Below are positions 16,776 to 24,129 of a stretch of 64,000 nt of DNA, in pieces (position 1 is the stretch's first letter; the number at the start of each line of letters is the position of its first letter). The DNA is from Altibacter sp. (GTDB lineage: Bacteria; Bacteroidota; Bacteroidia; Flavobacteriales; Flavobacteriaceae). Under the pieces are notes generated by a model. That model was not told where the DNA came from, did not search any database, and saw only the letters and a list, made by a program, of their open reading frames with translations. The stretch is taken from NCBI RefSeq assembly GCF_019913785.1, contig NZ_JAIOHK010000063.1:85209-149208 (forward strand), read 5' to 3'. The translations under genes were made by a program, and so were the position numbers.

Positions 16776-18905
16776 ATGAAGAGCAACCCATTTTATCTTT
16801 TCTTTAAAAGGCCTTTGGTAGCGGGTTTCTCAACTTTTATAATACTCCTTTCTATTAGTCAATACATTGCCTATCAGAAGTACTTGATTAATGAAAATGA
16901 TCAAAAGAAAGAAATAGACAATCAGGTAAACCTAATCAAAGAGAAACTGCAGGCATTGGTGATGTACAGCTATTCGACAACAAAAACACTGGGGTACATT
17001 GTTGAAAGAAATGGTATACCTCCAGATTTTGATAGCATCGCCATCAAATTATTAGACAAACAAGAATATTTTGACGCCGTGCAATTGGTGGATGGCGATG
17101 GTTTTATCACACATGTTTATCCATTAAAGGGAAATGAAGTAATAGGTTTTAATATTATGAAAAGTGCTACCGCTAGTAGTGGAGCACTAGCTACCATTGA
17201 AAGAAAAGATTTTTTTATAGCAGGTCCCGTTCACCTAAAACAAGGGGGCGTGGGTATAATAAGTAGGCACCCTATTTTTATTGATGACAAATTCGCAGGA
17301 TTTTCGGCCGTTATTACAAAGCTTTCCACCTTTTTTGAGGATTTGAATATAGACACATCAGGTGACAATCAATTTATTTATCAGCTTTCCAGAGTTAATT
17401 TTGAAACGGGTGAAGAAAATTATTTTTTAGAACATGATATGTCGGCATTTAAAGATTTTGCGGTCCCCATTAAATTGTCATTCGGTGAATGGAAGCTTTA
17501 TGTGGTGCCAATAAAAAAAGGCCTTAATACAGGAATATGGTTCGAATTAATTGGATTTATACTCACTGTCCTTTTTAGTTGGGGGGCTTGGTATTTTACA
17601 GGACAATCGGAACGGATAAGCAAATTAATCAATGTGAAACTAGTCGAACAAGAATCTCAATTAAGTACGCTTCATAAAACCTCCAAAGCACAAATAGAAA
17701 AAAGCGAGCTGTTGTATCGCAGCCTAACTTCCAATGCTCCGGTTGCCATTTTTAATACAAATGAATTCGGGGCCTGTACCTATGTAAATGAAGAATGGAT
17801 GAAATTTTCCGGCATGAGTTTTTCTGAAGCAATGGGAGTGGGCTATCAAAATGCCATACATCCCGACGATAAGGAAAGGGTATTGAACGAATGGCAAGAA
17901 TCGATTGTTTCTGACACCGAGTTTAAATCGGAATTGAGATTTCAGGATAAGTTAGGCAATATTACATTCCTTGCGGCGAAAGCAACCAAGTTGATCGATG
18001 CAAATAATAATTTGCTTGGATACATTGGAATCGCATTAGACATCACAGAAAGAATTGATACGGAAAAGGAATTATTACTTTATAAAACAGACTTAGAGAA
18101 ATTAGTGAGTTTGCGAACCGAAGAGCTCAACGATAGCAAAGAAGCTTTATTAAACCTATTAGAGGACTTAAATTCTCAATCTGTCGAGCTGGAAAAAGAA
18201 AAAGTAAAGGCGCAGTCGGCCGATTTGATGAAATCTGCCTTCTTAGCGACCATGTCACATGAGCTTAGGACACCTATGAATTCGATCATTGGATTTACAA
18301 GTATCTTATTGCAGGAATACGCGGGGCCCTTAAACGAGGAACAGGCCAAACAATTAGCCATGGTTAAAAATAGCGGCCAGCATTTACTAAATTTAATAAA
18401 TGACATTTTAGATATATCAAAAATTGAAGCCGGTGAATTGGTCGTATCGATGGTTGAATTTGATTATGTAAAAACACTTACCAACACTATCGATTTTATT
18501 GTACCTCAGGCTTCAAAGAAAGGAATTGAAATTAAAACAGAAATTTCCGAAAAAGTGATAAAAATTAAGAGTGATAAAAGAAGGGTCGAGCAAATTCTAT
18601 TGAATCTAATTTCAAATGCTATAAAGTTTTCTAATAATGGAACCATCCTCATCAAAGTAGATAGCAGAGATAATACACTCGTCACTCAGGTTATAGATGA
18701 AGGAATTGGAATCAGTAATTCAGATTTAAATAAGTTATTCATGCCTTTTATCCAACTTGATGGGGGTCTCACGAGGAGTCATGAAGGTACCGGGTTGGGG
18801 TTAGCAATTAGCAAAAATTTAGTGGAAAAGCTAGGTGGAACTATTTCTGCAAAAAGTGAAGTAAATAAAGGAAGTACATTTACATTTAGCTTACCTATAA
18901 AATAA
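16776..18905 (+). CDS. CHASE-PAS sensor histidine kinase
   Basis: 709 aa. Two TM segments (about 14-34 and 255-275) flank an extracytoplasmic CHASE-like domain ('AVQLVDGDGFITHVYPLKGNEVIG'). A PAS domain follows (NTNEFGACTYVNEEWMKFSG to GIALDITERID), then a coiled coil, HisKA with the phospho-acceptor His in 'FLATMSHELRTPMNSIIGF', and a full HATPase: N box 'ILLNLISNAIKFSNNG', G1 'VIDEGIGIS' and G2 'GTGLGLAISKNLVEKLGG'. It is the only kinase in this block and probably phosphorylates the two neighbouring response regulators. Its ligand is unknown. Confidence 0.93.
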   Translation: MKSNPFYLFFKRPLVAGFSTFIILLSISQYIAYQKYLINENDQKKEIDNQVNLIKEKLQALVMYSYSTTKTLGYIVERNGIPPDFDSIAIKLLDKQEYFDAVQLVDGDGFITHVYPLKGNEVIGFNIMKSATASSGALATIERKDFFIAGPVHLKQGGVGIISRHPIFIDDKFAGFSAVITKLSTFFEDLNIDTSGDNQFIYQLSRVNFETGEENYFLEHDMSAFKDFAVPIKLSFGEWKLYVVPIKKGLNTGIWFELIGFILTVLFSWGAWYFTGQSERISKLINVKLVEQESQLSTLHKTSKAQIEKSELLYRSLTSNAPVAIFNTNEFGACTYVNEEWMKFSGMSFSEAMGVGYQNAIHPDDKERVLNEWQESIVSDTEFKSELRFQDKLGNITFLAAKATKLIDANNNLLGYIGIALDITERIDTEKELLLYKTDLEKLVSLRTEELNDSKEALLNLLEDLNSQSVELEKEKVKAQSADLMKSAFLATMSHELRTPMNSIIGFTSILLQEYAGPLNEEQAKQLAMVKNSGQHLLNLINDILDISKIEAGELVVSMVEFDYVKTLTNTIDFIVPQASKKGIEIKTEISEKVIKIKSDKRRVEQILLNLISNAIKFSNNGTILIKVDSRDNTLVTQVIDEGIGISNSDLNKLFMPFIQLDGGLTRSHEGTGLGLAISKNLVEKLGGTISAKSEVNKGSTFTFSLPIK

Positions 18906-18935
18906 GACGTATTAATTTAACAAATCCATAAATTA

Positions 18936-19313
18936 ATGAAAACAAATATTTTAATAATCGAAGACAACGAGCAGAATATGTATATGTTGTCCTACCTCCT
19001 TGTTAAAAGTGGGTATCATGTAATTCAAGCATTTAATGGAGTTGATGGGTTAAAATTGGCTCATGACCATAAACCGGAGATTATTTTAATTGATATTCAA
19101 TTACCCGATATGGATGGCTATGAAATTTGTATTAAATTAAGACATAATAGTATACCTAAAAATACAACAATTATAACAGTAACCTCTTATGCAATGGGTG
19201 GAGACAAAGAAAAATCTCTGGAAGCCGGTGCCAATGGTTATATAGAGAAACCTATAGATCCTGAAACTTTTGTGGCGAAAATGGAACGTATTCATCAAAC
19301 CAAAGAAAAATAG
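18936..19313 (+). CDS. Single-domain response regulator
   Basis: 125 aa, receiver only. The acidic pair is in 'ILIIEDNEQNMYML', the phospho-acceptor Asp in 'IILIDIQLPDMDGYE', the Thr/Ser switch in 'TTIITVTSYAM' and the Lys in 'GYIEKPIDPE'. The 'EDNE.N' start and the 'GANGYIEKPI' end resemble DivK-like phosphorelay receivers. Thirty bases after the hybrid-free kinase, it is the natural partner or shuttle of that kinase. No output domain is present. Confidence 0.92.
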   Translation: MKTNILIIEDNEQNMYMLSYLLVKSGYHVIQAFNGVDGLKLAHDHKPEIILIDIQLPDMDGYEICIKLRHNSIPKNTTIITVTSYAMGGDKEKSLEAGANGYIEKPIDPETFVAKMERIHQTKEK

Positions 19314-19389
19314 TACAAAAGTCATAGCACTTGTGGACGACAATTCGGAACAGATAAAAGCACGCCTACCAATAGTAAAACAATAAACT

Positions 19390-19779
19390 ATGTCAGAAAT
19401 AGAAACCCGCAAAGACCGAAGCGAAACCAGAATATTTAAAGCGGTATTCCCTAATACTACCAATCATTACGATACGCTATTTGGAGGAGCAACTTTACAT
19501 TTGATGGATGAGGCCTCTTTTATTTGCGCGACGCGTTTCAGCAGAAAAAAAGTGGTAACGGTTTCAACAGATAAAATAGACTTCACCACCCCCATTCCAC
19601 AAGGATCCATCATAGAATTAGTTGCCAGAGTGGATAAAGTGGGTCGCACCAGCTGTGTGGTAAAAACCGAGATCTTTATGGAAGACATGTACAGCACCAA
19701 AAGAGAGAAAGTCGTAACCGGCTATTTTACCTTTGTGGCGGTGGGAGAAGATAAAAAACCCATTTCAATTATCGATTAA
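19390..19779 (+). CDS. Hotdog-fold acyl-CoA thioesterase
   Basis: 129 aa, YciA/BFIT-like. The family signature is 'NHYDTLFGGATLHLMDEASFICATRFS' (the hot-dog helix, with the catalytic acidic residue in the MDEA turn), followed by 'VVTVSTDKIDFTTPIPQGSIIELVARVDKVGRTSCVV'. The enzyme hydrolyses acyl-CoA in the cytoplasm; chain length cannot be judged. A broken copy of its upstream region and first 14 codons lies 6.7 kb away at 12,717, on the other side of the signalling genes. Confidence 0.9.
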   Translation: MSEIETRKDRSETRIFKAVFPNTTNHYDTLFGGATLHLMDEASFICATRFSRKKVVTVSTDKIDFTTPIPQGSIIELVARVDKVGRTSCVVKTEIFMEDMYSTKREKVVTGYFTFVAVGEDKKPISIID

Positions 19780-20015
19780 GTAGGTGTTCTCGTACAGTTT
19801 TAATACCATTCAACCTGTTTTTTTGATTAATTATCTGAATTTTAATCACTTATATCGGATTCAGATCTAAATTGCCTATCTTTAAAATTATCGCAGGTTA
19901 CTTCAGCCTGCTAATTTTATGTTATCCCCATTTCGATTAAAATTGTATTTGAGCTTTTAAAAAACGAAACAGGTAAACAGCCTGCTATATATTTTACTAA
20001 CCAAAACCATTTAAC

Positions 20016-20960
20016 ATGAAGAAAATTTTAATTCTTTCGGTCATGATGTTTACCATCATTGCCTATTCGCAAAAAAAGAAAAACGGAACTGTTTATAACG
20101 AGCATCCTGCCATTACCATGGTGGAAGCTTTGCAACAGGCCAGTATTGTTGGAGACACCATTAAAGTAGCTATGTATTTAGCAGATGATTTTAGGTATTT
20201 CGATGGCACGGCCGACAACAGAGACTTTGAAGGCACCAATAAACAACAATTTATAAATTGGACAAAGTGGAACAAAAAGAACATTGCCTATGGCAAAGTA
20301 TTCCGCCAAGGAAGTGCCTATCCCGATGCTATCGAATACAAGGATGATGAGTCGGGATTATGGGTCCAAACCTGGGATGTTCAGCGTGGTATTCATGAAA
20401 AAACCGGTGTGAAGATTGACCGTCCGGTGCATACCTTATATCGCGTTAATGCCGATAACAAGGTAGCAGTAATGATTGAATATTCGGAAAGTCCTTTCCG
20501 CGAGATTAGAAATAGTAACGCTCCCAGAACCAATGGAACCATCTACAACAATCATGAATATATTAACAAGGTCCGCCGAATGATGGGTGCCCTTGAAAAT
20601 AACGACTTAGACAAGGCGTATAGTTTTTTTGATAAGGATGCGCGTTTTAGCAATATAAATATGCCCATTGGAGAGTCGCATACACTTGCCGAAGACCGGG
20701 AAGGTTTTACCAAAATGATGGAAACCTATGAAATTCAGAGTGTCGATGTTAGAGGTTATCCAGACTATATGGAATACGAACAAGACAATGCGAAAGTAGT
20801 CTACTCTTGGTGGAACATACGGTTACTAAGAAAAAAGGATAAAAAAGAGTTTGTGGTACCTGCCCATTATTCGCATCGCTTTAACGATGAGGGTATGATA
20901 ATTGCTGAAACCGGATACTATAGTTTAGTTCACTTTGAAGATAAAAAAGAGAAAAAATAG
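20016..20960 (+). CDS. Secreted protein with two NTF2-like (SnoaL-type) domains
   Basis: 314 aa with a signal peptide (MKKILILSVMMFTIIAYSQ). Two similar halves are visible. The first has 'MVEALQQASIVGDTIKVAMYLADDFRYFDG' and the second 'VRRMMGALENNDLDKAYSFFDKDARFSNIN', each the helix-helix start of an NTF2-like cone fold. Each half ends in a sheet with an aromatic-rich strand ('GLWVQTWDVQRG', 'KVVYSWWNIRLLRK'). Such domains bind or hydrolyse small molecules; no catalytic set can be assigned. It stands alone and is followed by a strong hairpin terminator at 20981. Confidence 0.8.
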   Translation: MKKILILSVMMFTIIAYSQKKKNGTVYNEHPAITMVEALQQASIVGDTIKVAMYLADDFRYFDGTADNRDFEGTNKQQFINWTKWNKKNIAYGKVFRQGSAYPDAIEYKDDESGLWVQTWDVQRGIHEKTGVKIDRPVHTLYRVNADNKVAVMIEYSESPFREIRNSNAPRTNGTIYNNHEYINKVRRMMGALENNDLDKAYSFFDKDARFSNINMPIGESHTLAEDREGFTKMMETYEIQSVDVRGYPDYMEYEQDNAKVVYSWWNIRLLRKKDKKEFVVPAHYSHRFNDEGMIIAETGYYSLVHFEDKKEKK

Positions 20961-20980
20961 ACATTTCAAATTTATAACTA

Positions 20981-21009
20981 AAACCCATACAGCACTGTAT
21001 GGGTTTTTT
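20981..21009 (+). terminator. Rho-independent terminator after the NTF2-like gene
   Basis: A perfect 12-bp stem, AAACCCATACAG / CTGTATGGGTTT with a CA loop, is followed by a T-run. It lies 20 bases after the stop at 20960. Confidence 0.85.
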
Positions 21010-21075
21010 ATGTTACACAATATAGTTCGCGTCGAAATTATTAATCAAAAGATTTTAAAGAGTAAAAAAAGGTGC

Positions 21076-21083
21076 TATATTTG
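21076..21083 (+). promoter_or_regulatory. -7 promoter box of tRNA-Ser
   Basis: TATATTTG matches TAnnTTTG and lies 11 bases before the first tRNA base, a spacing appropriate for a short leader. Confidence 0.6.
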
Positions 21084-21094
21084 CAGCCGCTAAA

Positions 21095-21179
21095 GGAGAA
21101 ATGGCAGAGTGGTCGAATGCGGCAGTCTTGAAAACTGTTGAGGGTCACACCTCCGGGGGTTCGAATCCCTCTTTCTCCG
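21095..21179 (+). tRNA. tRNA-Ser (anticodon TGA)
   Basis: The acceptor stem GGAGAAA pairs with TTTCTCC (21172-21178), with discriminator G at 21179; CCA is not encoded. The anticodon stem is GCAGT/ACTGT around loop CTTGAAA, giving anticodon TGA at 21129-21131, which reads UCA serine codons. A long variable arm (GAGGGTCACACCTC) marks a class II tRNA, and GGTTCGAATCC is the T-loop region. Its 3' end is the insertion target of the 36.7-kb element that follows; the insertion keeps the tRNA intact. Confidence 0.97.
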
Positions 21180-21180
21180 C
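21168..21180 (+). other. attL core of the island (tRNA 3' end)
   Basis: CCTCTTTCTCCGC, the last 12 bases of tRNA-Ser plus one following base, is repeated exactly at 57836-57848. Just inside, TGTCATATGACA (21190-21201) is a perfect palindrome. The 13-bp identity ends at C/A on the left side of the repeat. Confidence 0.8.
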
Positions 21181-21214
21181 TGATAGAGTTGTCATATGAC
21201 ACTTTAAAAGTCAA

Positions 21215-21248
21215 AACCCTTTAAACATTACGTTTAGAGGGTTTTTTG
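21215..21248 (+). terminator. Terminator just inside the left end of the island
   Basis: The stem AACCCTTTAAAC / GTTTAGAGGGTT (one wobble pair) with loop ATTAC is followed by TTTTTT. It now terminates the tRNA transcript in place of the displaced hairpin found at 57855. Confidence 0.75.
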
Positions 21249-21288
21249 TTTTTGGTATATAGTCAAAATACACATTATATATCAAAGT

Positions 21289-21337
21289 TAAGTTACCCTA
21301 TAGGTTACCCTTAAAATTCGTTAGAATTAGGGTAACT
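21289..21337 (+). repeat. GTTACCC boxes, probable integrase arm-type sites (left)
   Basis: TAAGTTACCCTATAGGTTACCCT at 21289-21311 holds two direct GTTACCC boxes. The first, AGTTACCCT (21291-21299), is also matched by an exact inverse, AGGGTAACT, at 21329-21337. The 23-bp segment recurs with one mismatch near the right end (57755-57777). Paired repeats just inside both ends of a tyrosine-recombinase element are what arm-binding sites look like; this is inference. Confidence 0.6.
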
Positions 21338-21342
21338 CTTTC

Positions 21343-21372
21343 TTGAGGGAATCCTTGGGAATCCCTAGCTAA
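21343..21372 (+). promoter_or_regulatory. Operator-like repeat upstream of the integrase
   Basis: TTGAGGGAATCCTTGGGAATCCCTAGCTAA is 27/30 identical to a copy at 23731-23760 in front of the HTH gene. It contains direct GGGAATCC repeats and an inverted GGGA-A-TCCC core. It lies just upstream of the integrase -7 box, at the position expected for a repressor or activator site. Confidence 0.6.
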
Positions 21373-21388
21373 CCCCCTGTTTTACTGA

Positions 21389-21396
21389 TAATTTTG
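21389..21396 (+). promoter_or_regulatory. -7 promoter box of the integrase gene
   Basis: TAATTTTG fits TAnnTTTG, 24 bases before the integrase ATG. It is bracketed by an inverted repeat, GTTTTACT (21379-21386) and AGTAAAAC (21412-21419), that could form a hairpin in the leader or a second operator. Confidence 0.5.
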
Positions 21397-21420
21397 TCTA
21401 ATATTTAAATTAGTAAAACT

Positions 21421-22641
21421 ATGATTAAAACATTTTTCTATCTAAAAACTGACAAGCAAAACAATAAAGGAGAGTCACCCATTTATGCCAAGATTAAACT
21501 GCAAGGTAAAACAAGAACTCTAAGTACTGGCAAATTTATTAATAAGGAACGCTGGAAATCGACCAACAAGCTAAAGAACACGCTCCGTTTAAATACTGAA
21601 AAGATAACCAAATCAACGATAGACTTACTAGAAACAAAAATTGAATCTATTTATTTAGAACTATCGAAGAGTGACCCTAACACAACACTAGACGATGTAA
21701 AGAATAAACTAAATGGCAAAGCAATAGGAAAAAGCGAAATAGACATCCTTAAGCTATTCCAAAGACACAACGATTATTTTAAAAGAAAATTTGAGAATGG
21801 AGAACGTAGCAAAGCATCTTTACAAAAATACAATAGGGCGAAAGATTTATTAACAAAATATATTAAGGTAAAATACGGAAAAACATCATTCCCTATTTCT
21901 GACATTGACAATCAATTTGTGTATAACCTTGAATCATATTTGAAATACGAATCTACGTTTAATAGTAAAGTTGGTATTAGCCATAATTCGGTTGTTAAGT
22001 ATTTCCAATGTTTCAAAACAATATGTAAATATGGCATTAAAAGAAACCTAATAATATCTAATCCTTTTATCTGCTACGATGAAAAATTAAAAATAAAGGA
22101 TGCTGTATTTCTCACTAAAGATGAACTTGAAAGAATTGAGGCTAAAGAATTCAGTTCAGAAAGACTAAATAAGGTCAAAGACATCTTTTTGTTTTCATGT
22201 TATACGAGTTACGCTCCTTGTGATGTGAAGAACTTAACTAAGAATAATCTGATTAAAGATTCGGAAAATTCATATTGGATTATAACTAATCGTGCCAAAA
22301 CTAATATAAAATCAAATGTCCCTGTATTGCAACCTGTCATGCGAATCATTGATAAATATACTTATTTGAATGGGGATAGATTACTTCCTAAAATAAGTAA
22401 CCAAAAGATTAATGAATATTTGAAAGAGATTGCCGATTTATGTAAGATAAATAAAAAATTAACTCACTATGTTGCAAGACATACGTTTGCTACGACTGTT
22501 ACTCTGGGCAATGGCGTTGGAATTGAAAGTGTCTCAAAGATGATGGGGCACACCAGAATATCAATGACTCAGCACTATGCTAAAGTTTTAGATTCTAATG
22601 TAAAGAGGGATATGAACAAATTAAGACAGAAATATATATAG
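21421..22641 (+). CDS. Tyrosine site-specific recombinase (integrase)
   Basis: 406 aa. It has the Bacteroidetes layout: an N-terminal arm-binding domain ('KTDKQNNKGESPIYAKIKLQGKTRTLSTG'), a SAM-like core-binding domain (about 105-205) and a catalytic domain. Catalytic residues visible are H..R in 'THYVARHTFATT', His in 'MMGHTRISMTQ' and Tyr in 'QHYAKV'. The first catalytic Arg is missing: the region reads 'SCYTSYAPCDVKNL', as in IntDOT of CTnDOT, which also lacks Arg I. It catalyses integration and excision at the tRNA-Ser site 240 bases upstream. A strong terminator follows. Cargo-side regulation may involve the shared operator repeats. Confidence 0.95.
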   Translation: MIKTFFYLKTDKQNNKGESPIYAKIKLQGKTRTLSTGKFINKERWKSTNKLKNTLRLNTEKITKSTIDLLETKIESIYLELSKSDPNTTLDDVKNKLNGKAIGKSEIDILKLFQRHNDYFKRKFENGERSKASLQKYNRAKDLLTKYIKVKYGKTSFPISDIDNQFVYNLESYLKYESTFNSKVGISHNSVVKYFQCFKTICKYGIKRNLIISNPFICYDEKLKIKDAVFLTKDELERIEAKEFSSERLNKVKDIFLFSCYTSYAPCDVKNLTKNNLIKDSENSYWIITNRAKTNIKSNVPVLQPVMRIIDKYTYLNGDRLLPKISNQKINEYLKEIADLCKINKKLTHYVARHTFATTVTLGNGVGIESVSKMMGHTRISMTQHYAKVLDSNVKRDMNKLRQKYI

Positions 22642-22663
22642 TTAAGCATTTTATTTACTTTAG

Positions 22664-22688
22664 AAGCTCTCAAAGTTGAGAGCTTTTT
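22664..22688 (+). terminator. Terminator after the integrase
   Basis: The perfect stem AAGCTCTCAA / TTGAGAGCTT with loop AG is followed by TTT, 22 bases after the integrase stop. Confidence 0.8.
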
Positions 22689-22702
22689 AAAATTATTGTC
22701 TT

Positions 22703-23725
22703 ATGAAAAATATTTTTGAAATAAATGCTGAGATTGAAAAAATCACTAATCCTGTAATTGAATATCATCACCATTACCAAAATATTATGTTTTTTGGGGA
22801 CTGGGTAAGTGAAATAGATTACACATATTTTATAAAATGGCAAGAAACCATCAAGAAAAAAATCAATGATATTGCTGATTTAGATAGTCCTAGTAAAGTG
22901 AAATTTCTAAAGGTATTTCATCAAGACGTTTTACAAAAGTATAATGAACAGCTTAAATTAAATTTTAATGAATTGGACACTCTTAAAGCTAAATTGAAAC
23001 AAAAATATGTTTCAGAAGGGTTTATTAGAAAACCTAAAAAAAAGAGCAAAGAAGTTTATTACTCTCCAGATTCACATGATGATTTTGATTACATACTAAC
23101 AAAAATGTCTGAAATATTTGAACTTGAAAAATTTGACATATATAATGATGATGAATGCGGTGGTCCAGAAGGGTTGAAAGATATTTTACAAGATGAAGTA
23201 CTTTCAAAATTAAAAGTTGAAGATGACCAATTAGAAAGTTTATACTCCTATGTTCATTTATCTGTTTGTCTAGAATTAACCCGAGATATGCTAAAAAACA
23301 TAACTCAACACCTCGATTCAATTGTGAATTATATTAAGAAACTAGAAAATTTTGAAGAAGACAAACTAACATTAGATGAGGTTTATGACAATGACCCTAA
23401 TAATCTAAAACTTGAATTTAAAATTAATAAGTTGGATGTTGCTCTATTTTATAGAGTTTTTCATGATGTTGGGATTATAGAGGTAGATAATAAAAACCAG
23501 AAAAACCCTTATACGAATCTCAAAAAATACATTGATAGTTCAAACATGTATTACATGGAGAACAAAAAAGTTGATAAGGTTAAAAATATTAATAAGGAGT
23601 TCTCAAAGTTCCTTAATGATAACAAATACGAAAAACACGAGATTAATCTAATTGAACTTCTAATATCAAAACTAAAATCAAAAAAAGAAGAAATTGAAGC
23701 TAATTCAGAAGAAGGTCTTCTTTAA
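22703..23725 (+). CDS. Island protein, possibly RteC-like; function unknown
   Basis: 340 aa, charged, largely helical, with no signal peptide. The N-terminal half has 'FIKWQETIKKKINDIADLDSPSKVKFLKVFHQDVLQKYNEQL'. The C-terminal third, 'INKLDVALFYRVFHDVGIIEVDNKNQKNPYTNLKKYI', reads like the small wHTH-style domain seen in integrase-adjacent proteins of Bacteroidetes elements, for which the nearest named family I can offer is RteC (the CTnDOT excision regulator). The resemblance is weak and from memory. Position directly after the integrase and before an excisionase-like gene supports a role in element regulation. Confidence 0.55.
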   Translation: MKNIFEINAEIEKITNPVIEYHHHYQNIMFFGDWVSEIDYTYFIKWQETIKKKINDIADLDSPSKVKFLKVFHQDVLQKYNEQLKLNFNELDTLKAKLKQKYVSEGFIRKPKKKSKEVYYSPDSHDDFDYILTKMSEIFELEKFDIYNDDECGGPEGLKDILQDEVLSKLKVEDDQLESLYSYVHLSVCLELTRDMLKNITQHLDSIVNYIKKLENFEEDKLTLDEVYDNDPNNLKLEFKINKLDVALFYRVFHDVGIIEVDNKNQKNPYTNLKKYIDSSNMYYMENKKVDKVKNINKEFSKFLNDNKYEKHEINLIELLISKLKSKKEEIEANSEEGLL

Positions 23726-23730
23726 TTAAT

Positions 23731-23760
23731 TTGAGGGAATGCTAGGGAATCCCTAGCTAT
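23731..23760 (+). promoter_or_regulatory. Operator-like repeat upstream of the excisionase-like gene
   Basis: TTGAGGGAATGCTAGGGAATCCCTAGCTAT contains a perfect palindrome, CTAGGGA-A-TCCCTAG, and is 27/30 identical to the element before the integrase. It lies 50 bases before the HTH gene. The same protein probably binds both. Confidence 0.6.
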
Positions 23761-23809
23761 ACTTGACGAAATCCCAGAAATTTGCTGAATAATAATTTAA
23801 AAGCATATT

Positions 23810-24127
23810 ATGGGAAACAACGATTCGCACTTAGTTCTATTATCGATAGACAAATTACAAAGTCTATTAAATCCAGTATTAAATAAACTGGTTGTAATTG
23901 AGAAATACCTCAACAATAAAGCAACTACACATAAAGTAGGTTACTACCGAAATAAAGACCTAAAAGAAAAATTAGGTCTTTCTCCTAACACTATTATAAA
24001 ATATAGAGAATCTGGCGTCATTCCATTTACAATGATTGGTGAAGTGTACCTTTATCCTATTAAGCAAATCGATGATATTCTTAAAATGAACTCTAACTGG
24101 GATTTATTCCAAAATAAGGCTAGTTAG
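23810..24127 (+). CDS. Excisionase-like HTH DNA-binding protein
   Basis: 105 aa. After a helical N-terminus, residues 45-95 form a MerR/HTH_17-type winged helix: 'VGYYRNKDLKEKLGLSPNTIIKYRESGVIPFTMIGEVYLYPIKQIDDIL'. This is the helix-turn-helix plus wing layout of excisionases and of the small regulators found with Bacteroidetes integrative elements. It is encoded 3 bases before the VirE-N gene, so they are co-expressed. It is a good candidate for the protein that binds the GGGAATCCC operators. DNA binding is secure by motif; an excisionase role is inference. Confidence 0.8.
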   Translation: MGNNDSHLVLLSIDKLQSLLNPVLNKLVVIEKYLNNKATTHKVGYYRNKDLKEKLGLSPNTIIKYRESGVIPFTMIGEVYLYPIKQIDDILKMNSNWDLFQNKAS

Positions 24128-24129
24128 AT

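Noticed and set aside
19137-19463. 108-aa minus ORF
   Set aside because: Antisense to the response regulator and thioesterase genes.
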